A stretch of 64,000 nucleotides of DNA from Bacillus gobiensis (lineage in GTDB: Bacteria > Bacillota > Bacilli > Bacillales > Bacillaceae). The position numbers and the translations under genes are program-made. Where the stretch lies: NCBI RefSeq assembly GCF_001278705.1, contig NZ_CP012600.1:3287917-3351916 (forward strand), given 5' to 3'. The notes under the pieces are model-generated. The model saw only the letters and a list, made by a program, of their open reading frames with translations. It made no database searches and was not told where the DNA came from. The first letter of the stretch is position 1. Every line of letters starts with the position of its first letter. Below are positions 17,620-25,259 of the stretch, piece by piece.

Positions 17620-18291
17620 ATGAATAATAAAGAAATTCAAAAAAGCCGTATGTGGAAGTATTTTGTCGATGCAACAGCTGAAATTATTCAAGAAGAAGGC
17701 ATCGAAAAAGTTACGATAAGAAAGGTGGCTGATCGGGCAGGCTACAATAGTGCCACCATTTATAATTATTTTTCCGAGGTTTCCCATCTCATCTTTTTTG
17801 CCTCCATGAAATTCTTGAAAACCTATACCGACGATGTCGCTAAATATATGGAAAAAGGAAAAAACCCTATTGAAAAATACGTTTTGGCGTGGGAATGCTT
17901 TTGCACCCATTCGTTTAAACAGCCGAAAATCTTCCAGGCGGTTTTCATCATGGATTTAGGTGATCATCCGGAAAATATGTTGGCAAATTATTATAAAATA
18001 TTTCCTAATGATTTAATTAATATTCCGGATGAACTCAAACCGATTTTGTTCAAACGGAATGTGTCAAAAAGAGGAAGATCCGTCTTGGAGATTGCCATGA
18101 AGGAAGGGTATATAAAAGAGGAAAGCATTGATGCTGTAAACGAAATGACAATCCTTATCTGGCAGGGAATGTTTACAAATATTTTAAACCATCGAAGCAG
18201 TTATGAGCCTGAGGAAGCTGTGAGGATCACGATGAAATATATTTCTGATATTGTTCGTAATGTGGATGCTTTAGAGTTTAAAAACACTTAA
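17620..18291 (+). CDS. TetR-family transcriptional regulator
   Basis: The protein has about 223 aa from the ATG at 17620, chosen because GTGAGGAGA lies at the correct distance; earlier in-frame starts (GTG 17605, ATG 17614) overlap that site. The N-terminal TetR helix-turn-helix is clear (VTIRKVADRAGYNSATIYNYF). The C-terminal ligand domain is not specific. It diverges from the CocE/NonD hydrolase pseudogene, so its original job was probably to regulate that esterase or amidase; with the target dead it may be an orphan. Confidence 0.82.
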   Translation: MNNKEIQKSRMWKYFVDATAEIIQEEGIEKVTIRKVADRAGYNSATIYNYFSEVSHLIFFASMKFLKTYTDDVAKYMEKGKNPIEKYVLAWECFCTHSFKQPKIFQAVFIMDLGDHPENMLANYYKIFPNDLINIPDELKPILFKRNVSKRGRSVLEIAMKEGYIKEESIDAVNEMTILIWQGMFTNILNHRSSYEPEEAVRITMKYISDIVRNVDALEFKNT

Positions 18292-18316
18292 AAAATCCCG
18301 GGGATTACCCGGGATT
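18291..18316 (-). terminator. Terminator of the Gat-type PTS operon
   Basis: A perfect 9-bp stem (AATCCCGGG / CCCGGGATT) is followed on the minus strand by TTTTTAAG. Its right arm abuts the stop codon of the 48-aa membrane peptide. Confidence 0.8.
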
Positions 18317-18462
18317 CAAGTGAAATTTGATTTTTTATATATGCTGTGGACCACAATTGCTGCACCTAAGGCCAGCAATGAAAGGAAAACCGAGGAAAGC
18401 AAGAATCCGGCAACGAGTAAAAATGCACTAATAAAAATCCATATATGAACGATAGCTTTCAC
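18316..18462 (-). CDS. 48-aa predicted membrane peptide, last gene of the PTS operon
   Basis: A GTG start at 18462 lies six bases past the stop codon of the aldolase gene and is preceded by AGGAGTAGTAGG. The peptide is almost entirely hydrophobic, with two membrane helices (HIWIFISAFLLVAGFLL and FLSLLALGAAIVVHSIY) and a basic tail (KKSNFT). It ends right at the operon terminator, so it is almost certainly transcribed. No family was recognised. Roles such as a transporter accessory peptide are speculation. Confidence 0.5.
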   Translation of the reverse strand: MKAIVHIWIFISAFLLVAGFLLSSVFLSLLALGAAIVVHSIYKKSNFT

Positions 18463-18468
18463 GTCCTA

Positions 18469-19116
18469 CTACTCCTCTAAATTGTAGTTATAAGCTTCTT
18501 TCTTCATTTTTTTAATATTTAATGCTTCGAAGACCAGTGCTTTTGAAGCAACGTATGAGTTATATTCAATTCGTTCCAGCATGTCGTATGCTTTATGCAG
18601 AGTTTTATCAAGAACAAGAATCCCGTGTTTATTCAATAGCATAGCGAATGGAACCGGACGGTGAGCAAGAGTGCTTAAATAGTCCCGGACGATATCTGCT
18701 AATTCCCTTGAAGTCGCTGGTGCAAACGGCAAGGTCGGGATGTGCCCCAGCTTTTGAGTCGCTTCTGTCAGATTGGGAAGGTCCATGCCGACAGTGGCAA
18801 AAACCAAGGATTCTCTCGGATGGGAGTGCAGCACGCAGCCGATGTCCGGCCGGCTTTTGTAACAGGCCATGTGCATATTGATTTCGCGGGTAATGTTTCC
18901 TTCGCCCTCGACTTTTTGTTCATTCATATCGACGACAAGAATTTCAAAGGGCTTTAGATCACAAAATTTTTGTTGGGACATTAATGTTGGTGTCATGATA
19001 ATGTGCTCTTCATTCATCCGGACGCTGACATTTCCTCCAGCAGCATTGGTTTCAAAACGGTCAAACATTAACTTTACAACCTTGCACAAGTCTTCTCGTT
19101 CTTTACGATATAACAT
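18469..19116 (-). CDS. Class II aldolase/adducin family enzyme (FucA-like)
   Basis: The start at 19116 is chosen because GGGGGAG lies in front; this gives 215 aa, the size of L-fuculose-1-phosphate aldolase. Zinc ligands are present: His-x-His in VLHSHP and a later His in LNKHG, and AAGGNVS forms the phosphate-binding loop. The family splits or epimerises sugar phosphates (L-fuculose-1-P, L-ribulose-5-P, methylthioribulose-1-P and others). Here it takes the place normally held by GatY-type (FBA class II) tagatose-bisphosphate aldolase in galactitol operons. It overlaps the PfkB gene by 14 bp, so the two are translated together. The substrate is unknown. Confidence 0.82.
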   Translation of the reverse strand: MLYRKEREDLCKVVKLMFDRFETNAAGGNVSVRMNEEHIIMTPTLMSQQKFCDLKPFEILVVDMNEQKVEGEGNITREINMHMACYKSRPDIGCVLHSHPRESLVFATVGMDLPNLTEATQKLGHIPTLPFAPATSRELADIVRDYLSTLAHRPVPFAMLLNKHGILVLDKTLHKAYDMLERIEYNSYVASKALVFEALNIKKMKKEAYNYNLEE

Positions 19117-20050
19117 GCTGATTCTCCCCCATTTGAAAAATAGTAATTTCGTTAAAAAAACCTTCCGCTTCATGAATGTCAAAGCTGGTGCAATCCGATT
19201 TCGTCACCTTCGAAGCTGAACACCCTGTCGCATATCTGATCACAGTCTGCAAGTCGGCTCCTTTTGCCAATTGGGCTAAAAATGCTCCGACAAATACATC
19301 TCCCGCACCTGTATCATTTCTCTCCTTGATTTGGGGAGGCAGCACACGATACATCTCCTCCCCATGCACCACATAACTTCCGTCTTTACCTAATGAAACA
19401 ACTACATAGGCAATTTTTTTGGCAAGCTTCCGAATGTTATCAACAAAATGAGACTCTTGATTCGCAAACAGCTCTTCTGCCTCAAATTGATTTGGCTTAA
19501 TAAAATCAACTTCCATTTCAACTGCCGCAGTAAGGGCTTCGCCAGATAGATCGCAGCCGATAAAGCAGCCTTTTTTCTTTAACATCCTCATGATTTCTTT
19601 TAATTTTTGTAAGGTGTAATCGGGCGGCAAAGATCCAGCAATGATTGCCATATCCTTTGAAGTGACCTGTTGTTGAATGAAATCGATAAGCAGCTGATGG
19701 TTTTCATCCGATACATGAAATCCATCTTCTGTGACCATCATGCTTCCGTTATGAGAATCATCGACGATGACAATGCATTCTCTTGTCGAAGCCCCCTTTT
19801 CAACAAAGAGCTGATGGTTGATTTCTTTTATCTCCAGAATCTTTTTCATTTGCTCCAGATTATTTTCCCCTATAAACCCGAGCGCCTGATTCTCAATACG
19901 AAATTTGGTTAGTACATGGGAAACGTGCAGCCCTTTGCCTCCCAGGTCGAATTCTGTATTATTGACACGATTTGTTTTCTTTTTTGTTAAAGATCCCCTG
20001 ACTTTGATCAGACGGTCGATTGCTGGGTTGAGAGTAATCGTATAGATCAC
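19103..20050 (-). CDS. PfkB-family sugar-phosphate kinase (FruK/LacC type)
   Basis: The 315-aa protein is a 1-phosphofructokinase / tagatose-6-phosphate kinase type enzyme. It has the N-terminal TITLNPAIDR start, the GGKGLHVSHVL substrate segment, and the ATP/catalytic motif NDTGAGDVFVGAF with the catalytic Asp. It would phosphorylate a ketose monophosphate made by the PTS, giving a bisphosphate for cleavage by the next gene's aldolase. Start overlaps the IIC stop codon (four bases), so the operon is tightly coupled. Confidence 0.88.
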   Translation of the reverse strand: MIYTITLNPAIDRLIKVRGSLTKKKTNRVNNTEFDLGGKGLHVSHVLTKFRIENQALGFIGENNLEQMKKILEIKEINHQLFVEKGASTRECIVIVDDSHNGSMMVTEDGFHVSDENHQLLIDFIQQQVTSKDMAIIAGSLPPDYTLQKLKEIMRMLKKKGCFIGCDLSGEALTAAVEMEVDFIKPNQFEAEELFANQESHFVDNIRKLAKKIAYVVVSLGKDGSYVVHGEEMYRVLPPQIKERNDTGAGDVFVGAFLAQLAKGADLQTVIRYATGCSASKVTKSDCTSFDIHEAEGFFNEITIFQMGENQHVIS

Positions 20051-21435
20051 GATGAAATCTCCTTTTCAAAGCCTGATTGACTTTCAATTTTCTCTGTTCG
20101 TTTGCTCATCATTTTGTAATAAACGATAAACAACGCAATCCAAACCGCGACAAGAATAATACCTAAGAAATTGCCTTCTGTAATCTCACCCGCCTGTGCA
20201 AAAATATATCGGAAATCAGGATATTCCAGTGTGCTCCATGATAAAAGCTGGCCATCCTTTAGGGTTACCGCTCCCGTATCCTTTGCCAATTGAGTGATCG
20301 TCGGTGCAAATCCCGTAGCCGTATACAAAAAGACGGGCGTTGAGATGATTCCGAGCAACAGCATTCTTAACAGATTTCCGCCAGTAATGATAAGCGCCGG
20401 CACAGCAAAGGAAATGTTGATGATCCCGGCAAAAGGCAAAATGTTATTTCCGGGCAAAATAATGGCGTAGATTAATGTGATCGGAACCATTAAAATCATC
20501 GCAACCCACGCTTCACTGCTTCCCGCTAAAATCGGCCAGTCCAGCCCGATAAACAGCTGCCTGTTTTGAAATTTCTTTTTCATATATTCAGAAATGGCAT
20601 CCGATAAAGGAGAAAGCGCTTGCATAAATAACTTTGCAACCATGGGAAATAAGGTCAGTGCAGCCGCTGCTTGGACGGCCAGCATCAACATATCAGGAAC
20701 CGAGTACCCAGCTACAATCCCGAGCAACAAACCGATAATAAAGCCCATGACATGATTTTCTGCAAAAATCCCGAGCTTTTCCTTTAAGGTATCTGCATCT
20801 ACATGCCGGTCAAAAATTGGTATTTTTCCTAAAAGCCAATTGAAGGGAAGCAGAAATATTCCAAACAGCATCATGCCATGCGAAACAGTGACCCCCGGTA
20901 TTCCCGTGATTTTTTCGATCTGCTTCTGGTTCACATCCGCAAGCAGCAATTCGAAAACAATCTGAATCGCGGCTACAAAAAAAGCGATATAGATATTTCC
21001 TGTCACTCCAATGACTAATACAGCCGTCAAAATCTTTCCCCAAACGTTCCATAAGTCAACGTTTAAGGTTTGCGTTTTATTGAAGATTAATAGAATGCCG
21101 TTTATTAAAAGCTGCAAAGGGAACATCAAGAATGCCAACGGCCAGGCCCATGCCAATGTTGCCAGTGAGGTCCAGCCGCCGTCAATGATCGTCAGCTGAA
21201 TTCCGGTCCTCTCCACCAGTCCTTGAGCTGCCGGAGTCAATGCATCCAGCATAAAGCCAATGACGATATTCATCCCAACAAACGCAACTCCTAAAATGAT
21301 CCCTGCCCCGAGTGCGTCCTTCCACTTCATTTTTGCGGCAATTCCCACGATCACCATCAAGAGAGGGACGAAGACTGCGGCGCCAAGATCCAATACATAC
21401 TGAATAACGCTTTGCAATAGATCCATCTTATTCAC
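20047..21435 (-). CDS. gatC: PTS EIIC, galactitol-type
   Basis: This 462-aa polytopic membrane protein matches the EIIC-GAT family. Features are the opening segment with VPLLMVIVGIAAKMKWKDAL, the conserved WAWPLAFLMFP stretch, and GLDWPILAGSSEAW near residue 300. It is the sugar-translocating channel that phosphorylates the substrate during uptake together with the IIB and IIA proteins encoded just upstream. The family takes galactitol and related polyols or ketoses. No polyol-phosphate dehydrogenase is in the operon, which argues for a ketose substrate. Confidence 0.88.
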   Translation of the reverse strand: MNKMDLLQSVIQYVLDLGAAVFVPLLMVIVGIAAKMKWKDALGAGIILGVAFVGMNIVIGFMLDALTPAAQGLVERTGIQLTIIDGGWTSLATLAWAWPLAFLMFPLQLLINGILLIFNKTQTLNVDLWNVWGKILTAVLVIGVTGNIYIAFFVAAIQIVFELLLADVNQKQIEKITGIPGVTVSHGMMLFGIFLLPFNWLLGKIPIFDRHVDADTLKEKLGIFAENHVMGFIIGLLLGIVAGYSVPDMLMLAVQAAAALTLFPMVAKLFMQALSPLSDAISEYMKKKFQNRQLFIGLDWPILAGSSEAWVAMILMVPITLIYAIILPGNNILPFAGIINISFAVPALIITGGNLLRMLLLGIISTPVFLYTATGFAPTITQLAKDTGAVTLKDGQLLSWSTLEYPDFRYIFAQAGEITEGNFLGIILVAVWIALFIVYYKMMSKRTEKIESQSGFEKEISS

Positions 21436-21441
21436 CTCTTT

Positions 21442-21726
21442 TTATTTTAATAAGGCGATCAGCCGCTCTGTTTCTTCCTGCATCCCCATCCCTGTCAAGA
21501 ATGCGATTCCGTTTAAGGTTGGTATCGAATATTCTTTTTTAGATTTCGTAATGGCAATGTAGACGTCACTTGATTTTACGTAATGCTCCAGCGATTTTAT
21601 ATCGACTGCTTCGACATTTGCCCGAACCCCATTTTGCTCAAGAATTCTCTTTACCTTTGATGCTACAGTTTGACTTGTCGCTACACCTGATCCGCAAGCT
21701 ACTATAACCCTCTTCATCGCACTCAC
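21442..21726 (-). CDS. gatB: PTS EIIB, galactitol-type
   Basis: The 94-aa cytoplasmic phosphocarrier has the phosphorylatable cysteine in VACGSGVATSQ (Cys11) followed by a P-loop-like turn, exactly as in GatB-type EIIB. It accepts phosphate from the EIIA protein encoded two bases upstream and passes it to sugar bound at EIIC, whose gene follows after six bases. Confidence 0.9.
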   Translation of the reverse strand: MSAMKRVIVACGSGVATSQTVASKVKRILEQNGVRANVEAVDIKSLEHYVKSSDVYIAITKSKKEYSIPTLNGIAFLTGMGMQEETERLIALLK

Positions 21727-21728
21727 TC

Positions 21729-22190
21729 CTAAAATGTATGTTTTAAAAAGCTAATCATTTGCTGCTTATCATGAATTGATTTTAATTCCGTGACAAATGT
21801 TTGATCATTAAACTTTTCCATTAACACTTGCAGCAGCTCAACCTGGCTTTCCGGTTCTTTAATCCCCAGTACGAAAAAACAATCAACCCAGATTTCTTCG
21901 TCGTCAGTTCCCATATGGATAACGGGTACCTTCGTTTCATTTTTAACGACCGCTATAAATGGGCAGTTTACATGAACGGTATCAGTATGCGGGATACCGA
22001 CATTAAAACGGTTTAACGCCAGTCCGGTAGGATAATTTCTTTCTCTCTCTAAAATGCCCGGTATGAAGGACTCTTTCACATATCCTAATTCAGCTAAGCT
22101 TCTTCCGACAAATGATAGTACTTCTTCTGCCGACTTTGCTTTCAGCTGTGTGAAAACGAGCTCCTCCTTGAAAATTTTTGCTTCAATCAA
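21729..22190 (-). CDS. gatA: PTS EIIA, fructose/mannitol-type fold (GatA)
   Basis: The 153-aa EIIA has the active histidine in VGIPHTDTVHV, the standard PTS_EIIA type-2 site. It takes phosphate from HPr. It overlaps the 3' end of the PRD regulator by eight bases, so regulator and transporter are produced together. Confidence 0.9.
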   Translation of the reverse strand: MIEAKIFKEELVFTQLKAKSAEEVLSFVGRSLAELGYVKESFIPGILERERNYPTGLALNRFNVGIPHTDTVHVNCPFIAVVKNETKVPVIHMGTDDEEIWVDCFFVLGIKEPESQVELLQVLMEKFNDQTFVTELKSIHDKQQMISFLKHTF

Positions 22191-24237
22191 ATGCGCTCAC
22201 CCCCTTTTCAGATACAGGAGATATGACCTCTAACACATCAATTTCATTTTTGGCTTGAAAAATCTTGTCAGCTTTCGCTTCATCCAAGAAAATTTCATTT
22301 AAATGCAGGAGTGTCGGAACGTGATGTTTGTAGTCTTTAGGAGACAATATCACCATCATTTTTGCTGCACCTCCATCAGGCATTTCAACAAGATGCTTGC
22401 AAATGAGCAGGCTGAAATCTTCCATTTCCACCCCATCACCTGGACTTGCATGGGGTAGATACACTCCTGGCCCGATCATCATCCGGCTGCTTTCTTTCTG
22501 AAATAATTCCAGCACTTTTCTACAGTAGCTTTCTTTTACTGACTTCCTTTGCATCATTGGATTCATGGCTGTTTCGATTGCTTCCTCCCACGTCATATCT
22601 CGATCGGAAAATAAGATATGCCGGGAAGAAAATGAAAAAATGGTTTCTCCGTGCTTCGTTTGTACGCTTGTCAGGGCAGGCGCTTTAAAGAAATCAGTAA
22701 TTTTGTTTTGAATCGCCTGATAATCCTTGATGTCAATATGTTCTTTCAATTGGTAGAAAAGCTCTTTTGCTTTTTTTTCATCATCCTTGTCAATGCATTT
22801 TCTTAATTCTGCTTTTAACGCTTTGCGATTTTCTTTCGTTAAAATTGGATCAACGAGAAACGTTTTCTTCGATGTGTTTAGCGGTACCGTTGAGAAAATA
22901 AAATCGACCTCATGCTCATGCTTTTTATAATTCCTCTCAGCAAAAGCGCCAATAAAATGAAAATGGGGAAACATTCCTCTCAAAGATTCAAGCATGAGCT
23001 TTGATACTGAGGTGCCATTCCGGCAAACAACCAATGCTGTGAACACATGGTCCCTCTGCTCTGCCGTTTGGTAAATCCATGCTTGAACAAGCATAGCAAT
23101 ATAGACGATTTCCTCTTGAAGGAAAGACTTGCGTGCGAATTCCTCTATCGGATGAATAGACTTGGATACAATCGAGTAGATTGAAGGAAATTCAGTGATA
23201 AATTGTTCTTTTAAAGGGTTTCTCATATTTAATCGCAGCCTCGCTCTGTAAATTGCCGGTTTTAAATGTAAGATAAGCTTGTGCTTAAGCTCCGTTTTAT
23301 TCATTAATGCAGTAGCCAAATAACCTTCTAAATTCTCTAAAAATCCATCTACAGCCAGCATAAGGTCCATACTGCCCGATAGGTCCAGCGCTGACTCCAG
23401 CATGCTTGAAGACAGGACTTGAAGTGACAAGTATAATTTATCCTTTTCACTCAGCACCCCGGTTCCCCAGAACATTTCCTTCAGACTCTGGTACTCTTTC
23501 GTATTGACCAAATCATAATCATCCAGTTCAGACGTCCACTCGACTTGAAATTCTGAAATTCTCTTAATTAGTAAATGAAGAACAAACGGCAAATCTTCAA
23601 GCTGTTCATCTGTCAACGAAACCTGAAGCTCATTCTCCATTTTTATCAGCCGCTGTTTTAAAAAGAAAAGCTCGGTTTCATCAACCATTTTTTTTCGTTC
23701 AAAGAGCGCAGCTCCAAAATCATTCAAAAGCAGTTTCTTGGCTTCGGTCACTAGAAGCTTGCGCATATTAAATTCAGAGCCGTGAATCTGATATCCGCAG
23801 CTGCGGGAGTACTCTAACTGCAACGAATAGCTAAGCAAGACTTCTTTTACGGCCTTCATATCATTTAGAAGCGTATTTTTACTGACACCGACAAAATCAG
23901 CCAAGTCTTGAAGCGAATCACAGTTGCAATCCGTTAATAGCTTAATCAGGATCAAATGAATTCTGATTTCCGGAGAGATATAATCCAAATTGATAAACCT
24001 TGATTCCTTCAGCATCTGGTACAGGCTTTCTCTCGTAGCTTCAGATATTAAAATATTCCCGTTATCATCATTCAGGAGAATACAACCTTTATTCTCTTTT
24101 ATTAAGCAAGCATTTATATCGTTTATATACTCTTTAATCACGTGTTTCTTTTGCTTGATGTCTTTTTCTATTGATTCAATTGAAGATGATTGGTTCACTA
24201 ATAAATGGAGAACGACATCGTTTAATTCAACCTTCAT
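22183..24237 (-). CDS. BglG/MtlR-type PRD transcriptional regulator
   Basis: From the ATG at 24237 (GGGGGTG in front) the protein has 684 aa. A start 16 codons upstream is possible, but it precedes a TATAAT-like -10 at about 24266. Domains in order: DNA-binding HTHs (SLQDLADFVGVSKNTLLNDM, about residues 105-125), two PTS-regulation domains (about 190-390), a GatB-like EIIB (VVCRNGTSVSKLM, with its Cys), and a C-terminal EIIA domain with the active His in YLPHASPGDGVE. Such proteins activate their operon when dephosphorylated by the cognate EIIB and phosphorylated by HPr. It heads the PTS operon. Confidence 0.88.
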   Translation of the reverse strand: MKVELNDVVLHLLVNQSSSIESIEKDIKQKKHVIKEYINDINACLIKENKGCILLNDDNGNILISEATRESLYQMLKESRFINLDYISPEIRIHLILIKLLTDCNCDSLQDLADFVGVSKNTLLNDMKAVKEVLLSYSLQLEYSRSCGYQIHGSEFNMRKLLVTEAKKLLLNDFGAALFERKKMVDETELFFLKQRLIKMENELQVSLTDEQLEDLPFVLHLLIKRISEFQVEWTSELDDYDLVNTKEYQSLKEMFWGTGVLSEKDKLYLSLQVLSSSMLESALDLSGSMDLMLAVDGFLENLEGYLATALMNKTELKHKLILHLKPAIYRARLRLNMRNPLKEQFITEFPSIYSIVSKSIHPIEEFARKSFLQEEIVYIAMLVQAWIYQTAEQRDHVFTALVVCRNGTSVSKLMLESLRGMFPHFHFIGAFAERNYKKHEHEVDFIFSTVPLNTSKKTFLVDPILTKENRKALKAELRKCIDKDDEKKAKELFYQLKEHIDIKDYQAIQNKITDFFKAPALTSVQTKHGETIFSFSSRHILFSDRDMTWEEAIETAMNPMMQRKSVKESYCRKVLELFQKESSRMMIGPGVYLPHASPGDGVEMEDFSLLICKHLVEMPDGGAAKMMVILSPKDYKHHVPTLLHLNEIFLDEAKADKIFQAKNEIDVLEVISPVSEKGVSAFD

Positions 24238-24312
24238 TGTCAACACCCCCGCCTGACTTACTTTCATTATAAAAGATAAATCCATCGATTATTTGCCGTT
24301 GAACACAATTTT

Positions 24313-24326
24313 AGTAAGCGCTTTCA
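24313..24326 (-). promoter_or_regulatory. cre-like CcpA site upstream of the PTS operon
   Basis: On the minus strand TGAAAGCGCTTACT matches the cre consensus at 13 of 14 positions. It lies about 45 bp upstream of a TATAAT-like element, consistent with catabolite control of the operon. Confidence 0.65.
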
Positions 24327-24387
24327 AGTGGCGATTGTGATCATCAAGGAGATTAAACAAACGTTTGATTAAGTCAAAGTACAAATG

Positions 24388-24425
24388 AAAACAGCTGCTC
24401 TTGTTTCCCTTCAGAGCAGCTGTTT
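24388..24425. terminator. Strong stem-loop between divergent units
   Basis: AAACAGCTGCTCT pairs perfectly with AGAGCAGCTGTTT around an 11-nt loop. It lies past the end of the 24462 membrane gene and probably terminates it. Confidence 0.65.
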
Positions 24426-24461
24426 CTTTGTGTCTCATATTACCCGGGATTGCGAGATAGA

Positions 24462-24824
24462 TCAGGCAGTTTTTCCACTCTCTTTGCCAGGCTTGGTGAT
24501 CGCTAACAAAAGAAGGACATTGACTGCGATTTCACCAATTGTTCGGAGCCAGCTTAAAGTTGTCCATTGATCTGCCCGAGCAGCAAGTGCTACAGAAGAG
24601 GGACCAGTTGGAGGTGTATTCATAAAATCAGTAATCTCCGGAACGAAATAAAAGAAGGTTGCGATCCGTATGAGAAGATAAAGTCCAAGCACAGCAAGAA
24701 GTAGATTTCTAGGACGTTTTTCTTTCCAGTACATGACTAATGCGATAACTAGAAAGATATTCGCAAGTATATGGAACGGGACCCAAAAAGAAATAAGCGA
24801 AATACCATCGGGTTCTTGAATCAA
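24462..24824 (-). CDS. Four-helix membrane protein, probably N-terminally shortened
   Basis: The 120-aa product shows three to four hydrophobic helices (FWVPFHILANIFLVIALVMYW in two parts, LLLAVLGLYLLIRIATFFYF, IGEIAVNVLLLLAI). The layout is reminiscent of DUF1772/anthrone oxygenase-like membrane proteins, but those normally have about 150 residues with an extra N-terminal helix. Only a TTG is available as start, without a clear ribosome site, and an in-frame TAA lies 15 codons upstream. It may therefore be a truncated gene. No function can be assigned. Confidence 0.5.
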   Translation of the reverse strand: MIQEPDGISLISFWVPFHILANIFLVIALVMYWKEKRPRNLLLAVLGLYLLIRIATFFYFVPEITDFMNTPPTGPSSVALAARADQWTTLSWLRTIGEIAVNVLLLLAITKPGKESGKTA

Positions 24825-24870
24825 GGCAAATGACCCCTGTATATTCTTCAGTGGATTTTTTTACATATTT

Positions 24871-24966
24871 TTAAGCAGACGGTTCCTTGTCTTCCTCACC
24901 GTTTCCGTTCCCATAATAATTTAGAATCCACTCACATACTGTTACTTGTTCATTGGCATCACTCAA
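24871..24966 (-). CDS. Possible 31-aa small protein
   Basis: A TTG start at 24966 has a strong GGGAGGGA ribosome site eight bases upstream. The peptide runs SDANEQVTVCEWILNYYG and ends in an acidic Gly/Asn/Glu tail. It lies just upstream of, and in the same direction as, the 24462 membrane gene. It is not recognised. The excellent ribosome site and sensible composition are the only support. Confidence 0.35.
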   Translation of the reverse strand: MSDANEQVTVCEWILNYYGNGNGEEDKEPSA

Positions 24967-25055
24967 AGCTTGTCCCTCCCTCTAACTTGTTAACTTAAAT
25001 TAAATTATAAGGCTCTCTTAAATATGTTCCGAGGTTTGCATCAGAACCAAAAATA

Positions 25056-25084
25056 TTGACAATCTACTAGACATCACTTAATAT
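25056..25084 (+). promoter_or_regulatory. Sigma-A promoter of the OYE gene
   Basis: A perfect TTGACA is spaced 17 bp from TAATAT. The predicted start near 25091 leaves a leader of about 170 nt. The 10-bp palindrome TTACTAGTAA (25103-25112) lies at the start of the transcript and could bind a redox-type HxlR/MarR repressor (inference). Confidence 0.7.
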
Positions 25085-25102
25085 TCAATTAAACCAATAG
25101 AT

Positions 25103-25199
25103 TTACTAGTAATTGATACCTTAATATTAGTAAATGCTTACCAGGCAACTGGTGGCCAGAACACTGTATAAACAGATGGGCTGGCCTTTTTGCTTTTTT
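25103..25199 (+). promoter_or_regulatory. Structured leader with intrinsic terminator before the OYE gene
   Basis: The leader contains a TTTACTA/TAGTAAA pairing, a CCAG-GCAA-CTGG hairpin with a GNRA-type loop, and a GGCCAG/CTGGCC stem followed by TTTTTGCTTTTTT. The last is an intrinsic terminator lying 60 bp upstream of the start codon, so transcription attenuation is likely. No known riboswitch class was recognised. Confidence 0.55.
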
Positions 25200-25259
25200 A
25201 CAACTAGATAAAGAAAGAGATAGTGGAGTGGTTGACTCCATGAAAAGGAGATATTTCAT

